A stretch of 64,000 nt of DNA from Plotosus lineatus (GCA_024760905.1 CM045751.1:8062001-8126000); one strand, 5' to 3'. Numbered from the stretch's first letter, positions 23,962 through 36,216 are shown. Notes: a model not told the origin generated them from the sequence alone. Program-made: numbers and translations.

Positions 23962-23992
23962 GTTCAGGGTTAGGGTTTGGCTTAGGGTTAAA
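23962..23992 (+). repeat. Interstitial telomeric repeat, right part
   Basis: gttcagggttagggtttgg and cttagggtta continue the repeat interrupted at 21933. Confidence 0.8.
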
Positions 23993-24897
23993 ATTGAACA
24001 AAATTTTTAATGTTGTGAGCAAATGTCTTTTTTTTCATTAAGGCTGTGAACATTTGTCCTGTGAGCAAATGTCCTGGAACCGAATCTGAAGCTGAGGCAG
24101 TCGAAGATTGGAATAATACCAGGCTATGTTTTTCTAATCGTCAACAGAACAGTGTGGGTGAGCTGACACCCCCTGCAGATTCTTGCTCTTGGCTTGTTGT
24201 CGTCCAAACTTCGATGTGTTGTGCACTCTGAGATGCTTTTCTGCCTACATGATTGTAAAGAGTGGTTAATTGAGGTTTTTATCGCTTTCCTGTCAGCCTA
24301 GTCTGGATTATTTAAAATCAAATCATCTGACCTGACAAGCTTTTTCTGTTTCGTCCACCATTCCACACAAACAAACAAACAAACAAATAAATAAATAAAT
24401 TCTACAGAGGCTTCCGCCTGGAAATCAGCAATTTCTGAAATATTCAAACCAAGACATATGGTACCAACAGTTCTTAATGTTGTTCTTTGCATTGTTCCCC
24501 ATTCTGATGTTTGACGGGAACATTAAATGAAACTCTGGACTTGTATCATCATCATCTTCTGCATTTTGCTGCTGCCTCATATTGGCCATTTAAGTCGGTA
24601 CAGTACTGAGGTGTAAACGTATACGAGAGACAAACATCCCGAATAAACAACTGAACATTCTGATTTACATATAAAGAGATTTATCGTTTTCATTTCTCTT
24701 TAATGATGAGAACCTGCGGTTGAAGGATTTCAGAAGTTGTGTGATTCATTTGCACAAAGGAAGTGGGCAGGAAATGGGCCGCTAGTGACAGAACCATGTG
24801 CCTGTTGTGGTCATGAAGAAATCTTTGTATGTCTAAAGATGGTGAGATTAGCATACAAAGATCAATGAGTCCATTGTGGAAGCCCAACAAAGAAAGA

Positions 24898-24950
<53 letters not shown>

Positions 24951-25500
24951 CTGCAATACTTCAAAGGCAGATGATAAAACCTCAGGAAAAACCCAGAGCA
25001 GTTTGGAAATGTGGTGAGAAAATTGAAATGATGTCTTGAGCCAGAATGTGTAAGTGTATCATCATTAAAGTGCTCATTAACCGTAGCTTAGTGGAGCAGT
25101 GCAGACAGGAGGATCAGGGGAGATTACACTGCTCTGCAGCGGCCACAAATCCTGCTTTGTCAGCTTTCTTTTAAAGAAATAAAGTGTTTGTTTTATTGCC
25201 AAAAAGAAATCAATTACACATTCATTAATGAGCAGTACAACTGTAATAAAACACAAAGAGTGCATAAAAACTCACTTTTTTTTTTTACCTTCCCTCTAGT
25301 ATTTATTGTAATGGTTCAGTCCAGACATCACCCACAGTACTGGAGGAGAACAGTTCTTGATTTGTTGATCTACTATACTGCTTTTATTTTACTTACGAAA
25401 CAAAAATATATATGAAGAGATGAAGAGGTCAGTATAATACATACCCCCATCCGCACTCAATATACAGTACATCTAGTTTTACAAGCTTTCCAGTGTATAT
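23993..25500. other. Intergenic, with (CA)n tract
   Basis: No gene recognised. A (CA)n run lies at 24900-24948, and short gagcaaatgtcctg repeats near 24020-24075 reappear at about 26035-26085. Confidence 0.6.
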
Positions 25501-25501
25501 A

Positions 25502-25938
25502 CACAGTGATCCATCGCTACTTCGTGCTTCGGTTTCTGCGACTTCAGTGCATCACGGTTTTTCAAAAATGTTCATCGAAAAATAAAAAATATGGAAATTA
25601 AGGAAAAATAGGGGGGGAAAGTTAGGGTTAAACAAAAGGTTAAAAAAAACAAACAAACACAGACAAAAAACCCAACCCCAAAAAAACTACTTACATTTTT
25701 ATGTGACGTGCGCATCTGTATGTGTGTGTATTTATATTTTATTTACATCTTATGCATTATTTTTGAATGTTAATTCTTATTATAAGCATTTACAGTGTTG
25801 AATATATATTTATTGATATTATATACACATAAAGATGTATGGATATGTCAGTCAGGGTGGTCGATTCTACTTCGCAGAATTCGGCGGTCGCGGGGGATCT
25901 CGGTCCCAATTAACCGCAGAAAGTGAGGGATCCCTGTG
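25502..25938 (+). mobile_element. ~500-bp MITE, copy 1
   Basis: A non-coding element bounded by cagtgatccatcgctacttc and gaaagtgagggatccctg. The ends are inverted relative to each other (ggatccct), and the interior is AT-rich with ttattataagcatt. At least eight copies or fragments lie in this window, usually beside TA, which suggests a Tc1/mariner-class MITE. Confidence 0.75.

Positions 25939-26004
<66 letters not shown>
25939..26004. repeat. (TA)n microsatellite
   Basis: About 60 bp of TA at the edge of the MITE copy. Confidence 0.95.
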
Positions 26005-26011
<7 letters not shown>

Positions 26012-26867
26012 AACCATCCGCTTTTCATTATGGTTGTGAGCATTTGTCCTGATAGCAATTGTCCAGTGAGCAAATGTCCTGAACCATGGTATGCTACGCC
26101 CGCCATGACAAAGTATGTATCTCATTAACCGTTAAAGCACAAAATAAATATTCTTTTTTTTTCATTGCTATGTTTTTAGAACCTCTAACCTTTATATGAC
26201 ATGCAGTTATCTGTTTCTGTTTGTTGTAAAGACAATCAACCATGTGACATGTACAGATGCGACAGTTTTTCTTTCGTGTTCTGTCAATCCACACATGTCT
26301 GATTTATTGGTAAAGCATAAATGTCATCAGATCCAAAAGTCTTTGGATTACATTGTCCTTCAATTACTGATACTCAAGCATTACATTAGCGGTGGAAAAA
26401 CTTTCTCAGAAAGTTTACAATTCCTAATAACTAATTATTTGCTCGTGGATTAAAGCTGAATCGCAAACATTCAAATAGAAGTAAAGTATACTGTAAATGT
26501 AATGTACATTATCAGTACTGTCAACTAACTCTACTGTACACACCGTACTGTACATTGTACAGATGTGCAGACTGATGAGAAACAACAAAATAAAGATGCA
26601 AAGCAGTTATACAATTCTCTTGGAGACACAATCACACACTTTCCATGTGATTAAACATGCATATGAAAATTGATGATGCTGACCAGACATGAATAAAATG
26701 TTTTAGGTACTATCTCATAGCTGAAACGCTGGCCATGCGTACATGCTGACTTTGAAACGATGGAACAAATACAGTGTGCTCCACTTTTCTTTGGCCTTTA
26801 TCAATCTAATTAACCAACAAACTAGTTAGTATTATCTTTTTATTTTATGTACAATATTATAAAACTG

Positions 26868-27105
26868 GGGATTTAGCTCAGTTGGTAGAGCGTCTGCTTT
26901 GTCCTCCGGAAGGTCGGAGTTTGAATCCGGCCGCGTCATACCATAAGATGTTAAAATTTGGGAGTTGTTGCTTCTGCTTGGCGCTCAGCATCAAAAGGAT
27001 AGAACAACGCAATCTTCTCATGCGCATTGAGCATACGCGTGTATGAATAATACGCTATACAAGCATCCATAATAATAAATAATAATAATAATAATAACAA
27101 TTCAA
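26868..27105 (+). mobile_element. tRNA-derived SINE
   Basis: Starts with a tRNA-like head: A box tagctcagttggtagagcg and B box gagtttgaatccgg. A tRNA-unrelated body (cttggcgctcagcatcaaaa) and an (AAT)n tail follow. The head does not keep a full tRNA fold, so a functional tRNA gene is unlikely. Confidence 0.8.
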
Positions 27106-27535
27106 TATATACTATATACAGTATATGGGAATAGCACAATCTGATTGATTCGCTATCTCAGGATAATGGACATTATCCACCTTGCAAAATGAGGATAATG
27201 CTTGAATCAAAATGGTGGAAAACTTACAATCTGACCAACGCTTTAAAAATAAACCACAGAAATCTTGTTTTACTTTATTTTTCTTATCTTGCCTTGTGGT
27301 ATATTCTAAACCAATTCCTCAGGGACTATTCAACAATATCTAGCTCATCTACAGTGAATAATAATTATATAGTACACCTTCTGAACAGGTTCTGGGCGAC
27401 TAAGCCCTGGGATTACGCCTAATTTTAGAGTATTCACATGTGGTTTGGGCGAACTAATCATTTTTTATGTTTTTACACTGAGTCCTGTGCAAGAGTCTTT
27501 GGCTCAAGTAAGTATTGTGGGGAAAGGAAAGTAAT

Positions 27536-28600
27536 AACAGGGATCCCTCGCGACTTCGCGCTTCAATTCGACCTCCTTCAGTGCATTGCGTTTTTTTTTT
27601 TTTTTTAATATTCATAGAAATAAAAAATAAGGAAATTAAGGAACAATGGGGGGGAGGGGGGGTTTAAGGAAAATGCTACAAAAACAAAGCCAATTATGCA
27701 AAAAAAAACAACAAAAAACCCCTAAACCAAAAAACAACCCAAAACCTCCCATCAAAACTACTTCCATTTTTGTGAGGTGCGCATCTGAGTGCGTGTACAT
27801 TTATATTTTATTTATATCGTATGCATTATTTTTCAATATTTAAATATTATTATATGCATTTATACCATCAATCGTCGACTTGGCCTAGCCTACGTGGCGA
27901 TGAACTCGCTGAACAGGACCGTGTGGCGGTCGAGGTATCTGAGCAGGCGGACGAAAGCCCGAATCTTTCGCTCCCTTGTGCTCCCTGTCTTGCTCTACTC
28001 GAGCGAGATATGGACGCTCACGGTTGAGGCTGGACGACGACTGGACTCCTTCGTTATGACTTCCCTTTGCCGCATCTTCGGATACTGCTGGCGGGACTTT
28101 GTTACCAACCGGAAGGTGCTCGAGGATGTGGGGATGGTAAGAGTAATCTGCTTGATCTGCGACTGTTAGCTGCGCTACGACGGGCACTTGGCGCGTTTCC
28201 CGCCTTCAGACCCAGCACACCGGATCCTTTCTGTTCGGGATTCTAGGGACTGGAGCCGATCGCGGGGACGACCGCGTACGACATGGTTGTTGCAGCTGAG
28301 GGCTGCCCTGCCGGGGGGTATGGGCCCTGTGCAGGCCTGGTCGATCGCCAGGAGCCGGCCGGATGAGTGGAGGCGGCTGGTGGACGCAGCGAAGTGCCGT
28401 CCCGGCGTATACCCTCATACCTGACCTGACCTGATAGCATCGAATATGTATTTATTGATATTATATATACATATACAGTACTGTCCATGTACGTATCCAT
28501 CAGTTGGGGGGGGTGGGGGGTGGGATCGTACTTCGCAGAATTTGATGGTCGCTGGGGGATCTCGGTCCCAATTAACCGCGGAAAGTGAGGGATCCCTGTA
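27536..28600 (+). mobile_element. ~500-bp MITE, copy 2, split by a LINE fragment
   Basis: The same family as 25502-25938, from cagggatccctcgcgacttc to gtgagggatccctgta. It is interrupted at 27868-28434. Confidence 0.75.
27868..28434 (+). mobile_element. LINE reverse-transcriptase C-terminal fragment
   Basis: Plus-strand frames read RTKARIFRSLVLPVLLYSSE, then IWTLTVEAGRRLDS, then after a frameshift SRGRPRTTWLLQLR and EWRRLVDAAKC. This is the typical end of a non-LTR retrotransposon ORF. The acctgacctgacctg tail marks its 3' end. The sequence is GC-rich compared with its AT-rich host MITE. Inactive. Confidence 0.8.
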
Positions 28601-29363
28601 ATTACTTTTTTTACATTCAAAAAACTATACAGTGCGGTAAACAGTAATAAAAGAAAAAAAGTATATATTTGATGTGATGACATATCTGATGTAGCAGAAG
28701 TCACAGTTATAATTCATGCAGGAAATTTATCGGAAATTTATAAAGAAATGCGTTATATGTTTTAATGAGTATCTTGCAGATCTCGCCATCGTTTTTCTAG
28801 AGAACCTGACTGGTGCTGTTGCTTCTTTTTTTTGCACGTATTCATTGCGATTTGTTTGTTTGCTTGTTTATCTGAGTGTTTTATGTACAGTTTATTCTTT
28901 GTGACATCGAAATATTAAATTCTCTACTGGAAATTATTTCAAGATGCTTTTGTATGATTGGACAACAGAAGGGTCATAAAATGAAATAAAAAAAAATCTA
29001 TAACAAAGTTTATACCAAAAATATCAGGTGATATTTTCTTTGCGTATAGTATTTTAAGCCGGCACTTTCTGTGTGCCATAACTTACATTTTTCAAGTACG
29101 GGTACACAATCAAATCTCATAAATACTTAGCATTGCGAAACTGATTTGTAACAAGATTCTGTGTGGATTATAATATTAAAACACAAGTATGTCAATGAAG
29201 TTACCTTCATTTAAAAGAACACGTTGAAAGAGCAGCATTGTGTAGTTTTGCACATCATGTCCAGTGCAATAGTTTGATCTCACCAATATACTTCCTATGT
29301 GGTTGATCATCACTATCTATCTATGTGGTTGTAGCAGGAGATTTAAAATTGTTCCCTAACGTG
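28601..29363. other. AT-rich intergenic sequence downstream of claudin
   Basis: No gene or known repeat seen. It probably includes the 3' untranslated region of the claudin gene on the minus strand. Confidence 0.5.
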
Positions 29364-30032
29364 TCACACATATTCTGTCCTCCTTCCTGGAGAAAGTTGA
29401 GGACTGGCAGGTCCTCCTTGCAGTGGCACAGACTCTGGCAGTGAACATGGCATATCCTGCAGACAGATGCAGGAGGTAATAAGCAATGATCCAGCTACAA
29501 TGTGTAGAAATGCTGCAGTCCATCCCCAGAACAGAGCCTGCCCAAACTCCCAGCGTGGAACCACATCAGGAACGGATTCATCAAAGAATCTCAGAACGGT
29601 CAGATGGGCTATATATGACACGGGAACCAGACCCATAACTCCTGCAACAAAGCACAGCACTCCCCCCAACATCTTGAGCGTCCTCTTCTCTCTGAGGGTC
29701 TCGGTACCTTTACAGCTGTTGACCAGGTAGATGCCTGGAATTGCAAATGATATTCCCATGAAACCGGTAGCCAAGGTGGCACACATGAGAATCCGAGCCA
29801 AGCGAATATCCGGAGGGAGTCCAAGAAGGCTGTCATAGGACCGGCATTCCAGAACCCCCAGCTCCTGCACCACACATGTCCCCCACAATCCCAGCTCATA
29901 GCTCTCTGTAGGGAGGAGATCAGTGGACAGTGTGAGCCACTGGGACATCAAGGTGGTGGTCAACGAAAAGAGCCAGGCGCTCAGAGACAGAAATACACCG
30001 AGAAGCTCCAGAACACATACTCCTGGATCCAT
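29364..30032 (-). CDS. Claudin, claudin-22/24-like, single exon
   Basis: Encodes a 222-residue claudin, a four-span tight-junction membrane protein that controls ion and solute passage between epithelial cells. Membrane segments lie at about residues 8-28, 82-103, 119-141 and 167-191. The first outer loop has the claudin signature: W32, GLW at 48-50, C53 and C63, with R80 just before the second span. The second loop ends in a VPRWEFG motif. The C-terminus is YV, as needed for binding ZO-type PDZ domains. The frame is intact with no intron, and length is normal. By recall the segments VPDVVPRWEFG and LGLPPDIRLARILM resemble claudin-22/24 most, but the exact paralogue is not certain. The next gene, clcn4, lies 9 kb away on the other strand. 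Confidence 0.92.
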   Translation of the reverse strand: MDPGVCVLELLGVFLSLSAWLFSLTTTLMSQWLTLSTDLLPTESYELGLWGTCVVQELGVLECRSYDSLLGLPPDIRLARILMCATLATGFMGISFAIPGIYLVNSCKGTETLREKRTLKMLGGVLCFVAGVMGLVPVSYIAHLTVLRFFDESVPDVVPRWEFGQALFWGWTAAFLHIVAGSLLITSCICLQDMPCSLPESVPLQGGPASPQLSPGRRTEYV

Positions 30033-30400
30033 GTCAGGACTTAGAATCAGGGATACCGCTGTACTGTCTGCCTTTTTTAAAGCATTACCAGGAATCCTGT
30101 CTTTCCCTTGTGAGTCTCCTTACAAGGAGTGTGCTTAAAAGGCACAGCCACGAGGATGGGATGGTTCTGACATATTGCCCTCCTCTCACTGATGTCGTGT
30201 CTGAGCTGCACTGAGCAAAAAGTACAGAAAAAAAAACAACAACAGCGTTATTCACACATCACTTCATCGACAAACAGTCCCTCTCAGGATGTGTGGGAAG
30301 AATATAGGCAGGCCAGAGCAGAAATGTACATTTTGCTGGTAGAATACTGTGAATTTTCACATGCTTCCTCAAAAGCATAACGACTTCCTTTTCTCTTTTT
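30033..30400. other. Claudin 5' flank
   Basis: No further coding sequence is seen. Promoter and 5' untranslated sequence of the minus-strand claudin should lie here, but no clear core promoter motif stands out. Confidence 0.4.
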
Positions 30401-30408
30401 TAATCGCT

Positions 30409-30461
30409 ATCTCTTTTATCTATCTATCTATCTATCGATCTATTTATCTATCTATCTATCG

Positions 30462-30501
<40 letters not shown>

Positions 30502-30531
30502 GTCTATCTATTTCTGTGTGTGTCTGTCTGT

Positions 30532-30600
<69 letters not shown>

Positions 30601-30638
30601 CGTCTGTCTGTCTGTCTGTCTATCTATCTCTGTTTGTG

Positions 30639-30725
<87 letters not shown>

Positions 30726-30762
30726 GTCTATCTATCGATCTATCTATCGATCTCTGTTTGTG

Positions 30763-30831
<69 letters not shown>

Positions 30832-30846
30832 TTCTGTTTGTGTCTG

Positions 30847-30892
<46 letters not shown>

Positions 30893-30893
30893 C
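30409..30893 (+). repeat. (CTAT)n / GATA microsatellite
   Basis: About 485 bp of ctat repeats with blocks of tctg and four interruptions by short ctctgtttgtgt-like segments, giving a higher-order pattern. Open frames rich in Ser-Ile-Tyr-Leu are artefacts. Confidence 0.97.
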
Positions 30894-31615
30894 CGTAGTC
30901 TGAACGACCGTTTGGGGCACCACTATTGATCGGCCAACCAGCTCCAGCCATCTTCCTCGGCTCTCCGACTCTCTCACTACATCGCTCAGCTTTAGGTCTG
31001 TCCATTCTGAGATGTTGTCTTCCCATTTATTCCTTTGTTTGCCTCTTCTCCTTCCTCCCTGCACTGTGCCTTGCAGGACTGTCTTGGAAAGCCCTGAAGA
31101 TCGTGTGACATGTCCGAACCACTTGAACTTGTGTTTTTTTTCACTCTAGTCAATCAGTCTTCAAGGGGTCTGCTGGCTTGTGTAATTCTGTTCCATACTG
31201 CTTCGTTTGTGATGTGATCTTTATAAGAGATGCCGAGGAGTCGCCGAAAGCATCTCATCTCCATGGCCTGGATCCTTCTCTCGAGATCGGCTGTCAGTGT
31301 CCATGATTCACAGGCATACAGAAAAATGGACGTGAACAGGGAACGCATCAGTCTAATCTTTGAGTTGATGGCAATGTTTCTGTCACTCCAGAAGATTTTG
31401 AGTTTTGTAAGTGCTGTGGTGGTCTGCGCAATCCTGGACAGTATTTCGGGCTTGGATCCTTGGTCTGTGATGATTGCTCCTAGCTATTTGAAGCTTGTGA
31501 CTGTCTCTAGCTTCTCACCGCTGATTCTGATGTCAGTGTTGATGCCATTTGTGTTGTTTGTCATCAACTTTGTCTTCTCTGCACTGATCTGCATGCTGTA
31601 GGCTGCGGAGGTCGT
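30894..31615 (-). mobile_element. LINE reverse-transcriptase C-terminal fragment
   Basis: The minus strand reads LMRSLFTSIFLYACESWTLT, ADLERRIQAMEMRCFRRLLG and ISYKDHITNEAVWNRI, then, after a frameshift, a WFGHVTRSS-like segment. This is the end of a non-LTR retrotransposon ORF of a family different from the ones in the array. Confidence 0.75.
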
Positions 31616-31639
31616 GTCAAGACGCAAGACGCTGTGATA

Positions 31640-31645
<6 letters not shown>

Positions 31646-31703
<58 letters not shown>
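31646..31703. repeat. (TA)n microsatellite
   Basis: TA tract directly left of the 53-bp palindrome. Confidence 0.95.
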
Positions 31704-31704
<1 letters not shown>

Positions 31705-31707
<3 letters not shown>

Positions 31708-31818
31708 AAAAATAAAAGGACAGGACAAAGACTTTCTATTGAAACTCCATTTATCACTAATATATGTGATAAATGGAGTTTCAATAGAAAGTCTTTGTCC
31801 TGTCCTTTTATTTTTGTT
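31705..31818. repeat. Perfect 53-bp inverted repeat, Penelope-derived
   Basis: Arms 31705-31757 and 31766-31818 are exact reverse complements with an 8-base spacer. The right arm begins gtgataaatggag, which is the sequence just after the predicted hammerhead cleavage point at 51291/51292. Bases 31819-31878 continue with the sequence also found at 51345-51400 (ctaccaaaaagtattgagca). Confidence 0.95.
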
Positions 31819-31873
31819 ATTTGCTCTACCAAAAAGTATTGAGCACTCTCCTACGGAAGGATCTACTCAGAAA

Positions 31874-31985
<112 letters not shown>

Positions 31986-32690
31986 ATATATCATATAACA
32001 CTTTGTGATATTTTCGATTAGGCAAATTCTGAAAGTGAATTTTGCCTTTTATTTGCTTCAGATACAGAATCTATGGGCAGGTCTGTGCTACTATGTGTTC
32101 ACAGTTTAAAAATTCATGACCAGGAGATACACTTTTTTTAAAAACGCAATTACAGACAGGCAACAACGGATGCTGCAGACGGTGACGTCGGCTGGTAGAA
32201 GTCTGAACAACACAATGTTCTGCACATAGAAGGCACAAAGAGGCAAAGAGAGGGCACATACACAATATGGAGAACAATAACACCACCATATTTTGGAAAT
32301 GGTGTTTAGAGTACAGTAGGGTCAACTAAAACACATCTTAATATAATATCTGTGAAATAAAGGTACAAATATGCATGGTTTAGATCTAGAATGCAATCTT
32401 ATATTTATAGTAAGCCATATTTTATGCTAATTTGTACAATAAGCACCTAAAATGTTGCTATTGATGAGGCTCATCATGCAATGTTCTATAATATCGACAG
32501 CTGTGGTACAGGGTAGTTGTGATGTGTGTGCCCACAGAATGTCTCCAGTACCCCATATTAAACATTGTCTTTTATAATTAATCATGTAAGTACACACAAA
32601 AAAAGCAAATGTCGATGTGTTTTCTGTGAGAACTTTCGATTAATTTTGTGCATATTTGTTCTCTAGTGCCACTTTAAAGTTTGTTTTCTG
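31986..32690. other. Intergenic, nothing recognised
   Basis: AT-rich sequence without domains or recognisable repeats. Confidence 0.5.
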
Positions 32691-32694
32691 TAAC

Positions 32695-33055
32695 CGATTA
32701 ATCCTAATTAGGGTCGTGGGGAGGCAGGTGCCCATCCCAGCTGACTCCGGGCGAGGGCAGAGTACACCCTGGTCAGCTCACCATTGCATCGTAGGGTGGA
32801 AACGCACTGACGGCTTCGCAGACAACTCTTGTCGAAAGTCAGCAATGGTTCTTTTACAGGAACCTCACACCATAGACAGTGAGAGACCTGGACAGCTTTT
32901 GACAACCCAGTTAGCTGCACTGGAGGGGGTGGGTGTGGGGATGATGTGTGGGGGTGATGTGTGGGCAGTGACAAGCTGTACTGAGTAGGGCTTGAACCCC
33001 CAACCTGAAGCTCAGTAATGCAGCACCTAAACCACTTAGGCCACCACTGCCCCCA
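32695..33055 (-). mobile_element. tRNA-derived SINE family A, minus copy
   Basis: Reads on the minus strand from ggcagtggtggcctaagtgg through a B-box-like gggttcaagccc to a LINE-like tail with gcctccccacgaccctaatt. Related copies are at 35185-35500, 35905-36216, 44148-44405 and 61868-62155. Confidence 0.7.
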
Positions 33056-33780
33056 CTTTAAATTATGAAAAACATTTTAAACTCATAATTCAGTGTTTTA
33101 GTGTGATTTAATACGTACACCAATCTATTCTTATTAAAATTTTAATTTAAAAATATATTATTCGTAAGTTGCTCAAATATAGAGCACAAAGATACATTTT
33201 TTTCTCCAACTTGGTGCATTTTTATGCGTTCCTCCGGTTGCCCTGTTGACGTTCACGAACACTTCTGATAGCTTTCAATTGAGTCACGTTCTGTGTCTCA
33301 AACCGACAAAAATCAGCTCTACTTCCTGAAACAAAAACTGGGCTGACCTGTTCAGGTCATACATGAGAAAAGGTGTGTTTTCTTGACACCAGTATTTCCC
33401 ATAAAGTACTTAACACTCTGGAATATTGATATCTCCAAACGAGCACCAAACTTGATTAGCAGTAAGCTTCTGAATGTACAGGATAATTAAATATTCTGTA
33501 CTATTTATAATATTCTATCTGCAAAAATCTATAAACTAAGCCTCTCTCCAGCACAACAGCGTCTTGGACTGGTAGGATGAGATTGGATTAATTGATTATG
33601 GGATTATCTCAGGACATCTTCGGGATGCACTGGAAAGCCGACTGCACCCCAGGCCGCCTTGCCTGGTATCACTGACAGATTATTATAACAGTAAATGGAG
33701 GACTAAAGCTGGAGATCAATACTCAAGAAGTACACATGACTGCTATGGTCAGGTGTCAAAATATTTTGTTGTCACTAGTG
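33056..33780. other. Intergenic, nothing recognised
   Basis: AT-rich sequence. No coding or repeat signature I can support. Confidence 0.5.
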
Positions 33781-33789
33781 CTTATTTAC

Positions 33790-34075
33790 ACGTTATATGG
33801 CTGAGACTACAGCACGTCCGCCTCACAACAAGAAGTCTCTGGGTTCGATTCCCAGCCTGGGCGTTTCTGTGCAGAGTTTGCATGTTCTCAGTGTGCTTGC
33901 ATGGGTCCCTCCGGGTACTCCGGTTTCCTCACACAGTCCAAAAACATGCACAGTAGGTTCATTGGCTGTTCCAAGTCCCACCTAGGCGTGAATGGTGACT
34001 GGTAGTGTGAGTGTTGGCCCTCCTCAAGCGTTTGGTGTATGCCGCCCTCGCCCTCAACAAGATCTGATGAAAAAT
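33790..34075 (+). mobile_element. tRNA-derived SINE family B, damaged
   Basis: Contains tccgcctcacaacaagaag, a B box gggttcgattcccagc and ccggtttcctcacacagtcc, as in the full copy at 51543-51905. Tail lost. Confidence 0.7.
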
Positions 34076-34194
34076 CCATTATATCTTAAAGAGATACCCA
34101 GGGTGTAAAGAACTGACGACATGGATTAATGTAAAAAGTCGTGATGGAAATTAATCGTTGCAGTCCTAAATTATTATTGATTACAGATCGATTA

Positions 34195-34438
34195 TTGGCA
34201 GAAACACACCGACGGCTATGCAGCTACTCTTGATGAAAGTCAGCAATGGTTCTTTCACATGCCTCTCACCATACACAGTTGAGAGACATGGACGGCCTTT
34301 GACGACATGTCAGTATGTTTCTTGTGATGGCCTGGCGAGCTGTCCAGGATGTACTCTGTCTTCACCCAAAGTCGGCTGAGATGGGCACCAGCCTCCTCGC
34401 GACAGTAATTAGGATTAAATGGTTCAGAAAATGAATGA
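34195..34438. mobile_element. Two family-A SINE pieces head to head
   Basis: About 34195-34310 matches the minus sense of family A (ctcttgatgaaagtcagcaa), and about 34320-34438 matches the plus-sense tail (gagctgtccaggatgtactc), so two fragments meet in opposite orientation. Confidence 0.55.
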
Positions 34439-34522
34439 AATTAATAATAGTAAACAAACATAGAGATGCCAGGAGTATACAACACCAGTGGTCATGAATA
34501 GAAATACAAGTATGACATATTC

Positions 34523-34527
<5 letters not shown>

Positions 34528-34601
<74 letters not shown>

Positions 34602-34621
34602 CATATATATGCACACACACA

Positions 34622-34717
<96 letters not shown>

Positions 34718-34720
34718 TAT

Positions 34721-34812
<92 letters not shown>

Positions 34813-34871
34813 ATATATTTGACATAATATTGATGTGTGTGTGTGTGTGTGTGTGTGCAACAAATAAATAA

Positions 34872-34907
<36 letters not shown>

Positions 34908-34925
34908 AATAATAATAATAATAAA
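34528..34925. repeat. Compound microsatellite: (CA)n, (TA)n, (GT)n, (ATT)n
   Basis: Alternating CA and TA tracts repeated in blocks with atatatatgcacacac junctions, ending in (TTA)n/(TAA)n at about 34873-34924. Confidence 0.95.
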
Positions 34926-35184
34926 ATTACAGAAAAAAAGGTGGAGGGGAGGGCATGACAATACCAGCTGGAATGGCAGCAAAAACAATTTAGCTCTTGA
35001 AAACAATGAGCAAACTCTTTAGCTGTAGCACCAATTTAATAATAAATAAAAAATTCATGATAATTTTAAAGTTTTCCTTCATTATTGAAAAACTGACTCA
35101 CCTGTACAACATCATTCCTGAAACAATTGTCAAACAAAGATTTAATTTTCTCGTAAACATCCCCATTCAGTTCATCATTGTCTG

Positions 35185-35500
35185 TAACCGCCTAATCCTG
35201 ATTAGAGTCGCGGGGAGGCTGGTGCCCATCCCAGCCGACTCTGGGTGACGGCAGAGCACACCCTGGACAGCTTGCCAGTCCATCGCAGGGCAGAAACATG
35301 CTGATGGCTCTGCAGCCTACTCTTATCAAAAGTCAGCAATGGTCATTCTGTATGAACCTCACACTCTGGACAGTGAGAGACATGGCCGGCCTTTGATAAC
35401 CCAGTGAGCTGCACTGGGGGGGGACAGTGACAACCCGTGGAGAGTGGGACTCGAACCCCCACTTTAAGTATCAGTGATCCAGCATCTTTACCAGCACTGG
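35185..35500 (-). mobile_element. tRNA-derived SINE family A, minus copy
   Basis: The minus strand ends in gcctccccgcgactctaatc and carries the same body as 32695-33055. Confidence 0.7.
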
Positions 35501-35904
35501 CCAGTTTATATTTATTTACATTTAAATGCTTCAAGCATTCGAAAACACCAAAATTGTATCATGAGAGACTTGAGATGAGTCCTGTAAAAAAGGATTCTGT
35601 CATCAGCTAGATGGGTCACATGACAATAAATTTATGAATTGAATTTATTGAATTGAAAGCTTTGCAAAAATCAAGGAAGAGGATAAAACTATCATTATGA
35701 ATGAACTCTTGGAATCCAATATGTCGGGTACAAGCCCAATATTAATACACCTGTTCCTCATGAACCTGGATTGTGACACATTACTATTTTTAAGCGCTTC
35801 GCCAAAATACCAAAATAAAAGCTAATATTTTGTAATCATTACTTAGGAGGCTAATCCGGCGCGAATTATCAATGAGTAATAAACCTTTACTAGGTTCAGA
35901 AATT

Positions 35905-36216
35905 AGGGTAGGGCAGTGGTTGCCTGGTGGTAAAGCTGCTGGATCACTGATCCTAAGGTTGGGGGTTAAACCCCACTCTCAACAGGTTGTCACTGTTCTC
36001 TCTCCCCCCCCCCCAGTGCAGCTTACAATTAATGGGTTATCAAAGGCCGGACAAGTCTCTCACTGCCTATGGTGTGAGGTTCATGTAAAAGAACCATTGC
36101 TGACTTTCGACATGTTTCTATCCTGCAATGGCGTGGTGAGCTGTCCAGGGTGTACTCTGCCCTTACCCGGAGTTGGCTGGGATGGCCGCCAGCCTCCCTG
36201 CGACCCTAATTAGGAC
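35905..36216 (+). mobile_element. tRNA-derived SINE family A
   Basis: Plus copy from gggcagtggttgcctggtgg to cctgcgaccctaattaggac, with a poly-C run in the middle. Confidence 0.75.

Noticed and set aside
26868..26945. Candidate tRNA gene
   Set aside because: The A and B boxes are good, but the sequence lacks a consistent cloverleaf and continues into a SINE body with an (AAT)n tail.
36001..36030. Poly-C and poly-G runs near 36.0 and 36.22 kb as regulatory quadruplexes
   Set aside because: They lie within SINE and MITE copies and vary between copies, so they are more likely slippage products.
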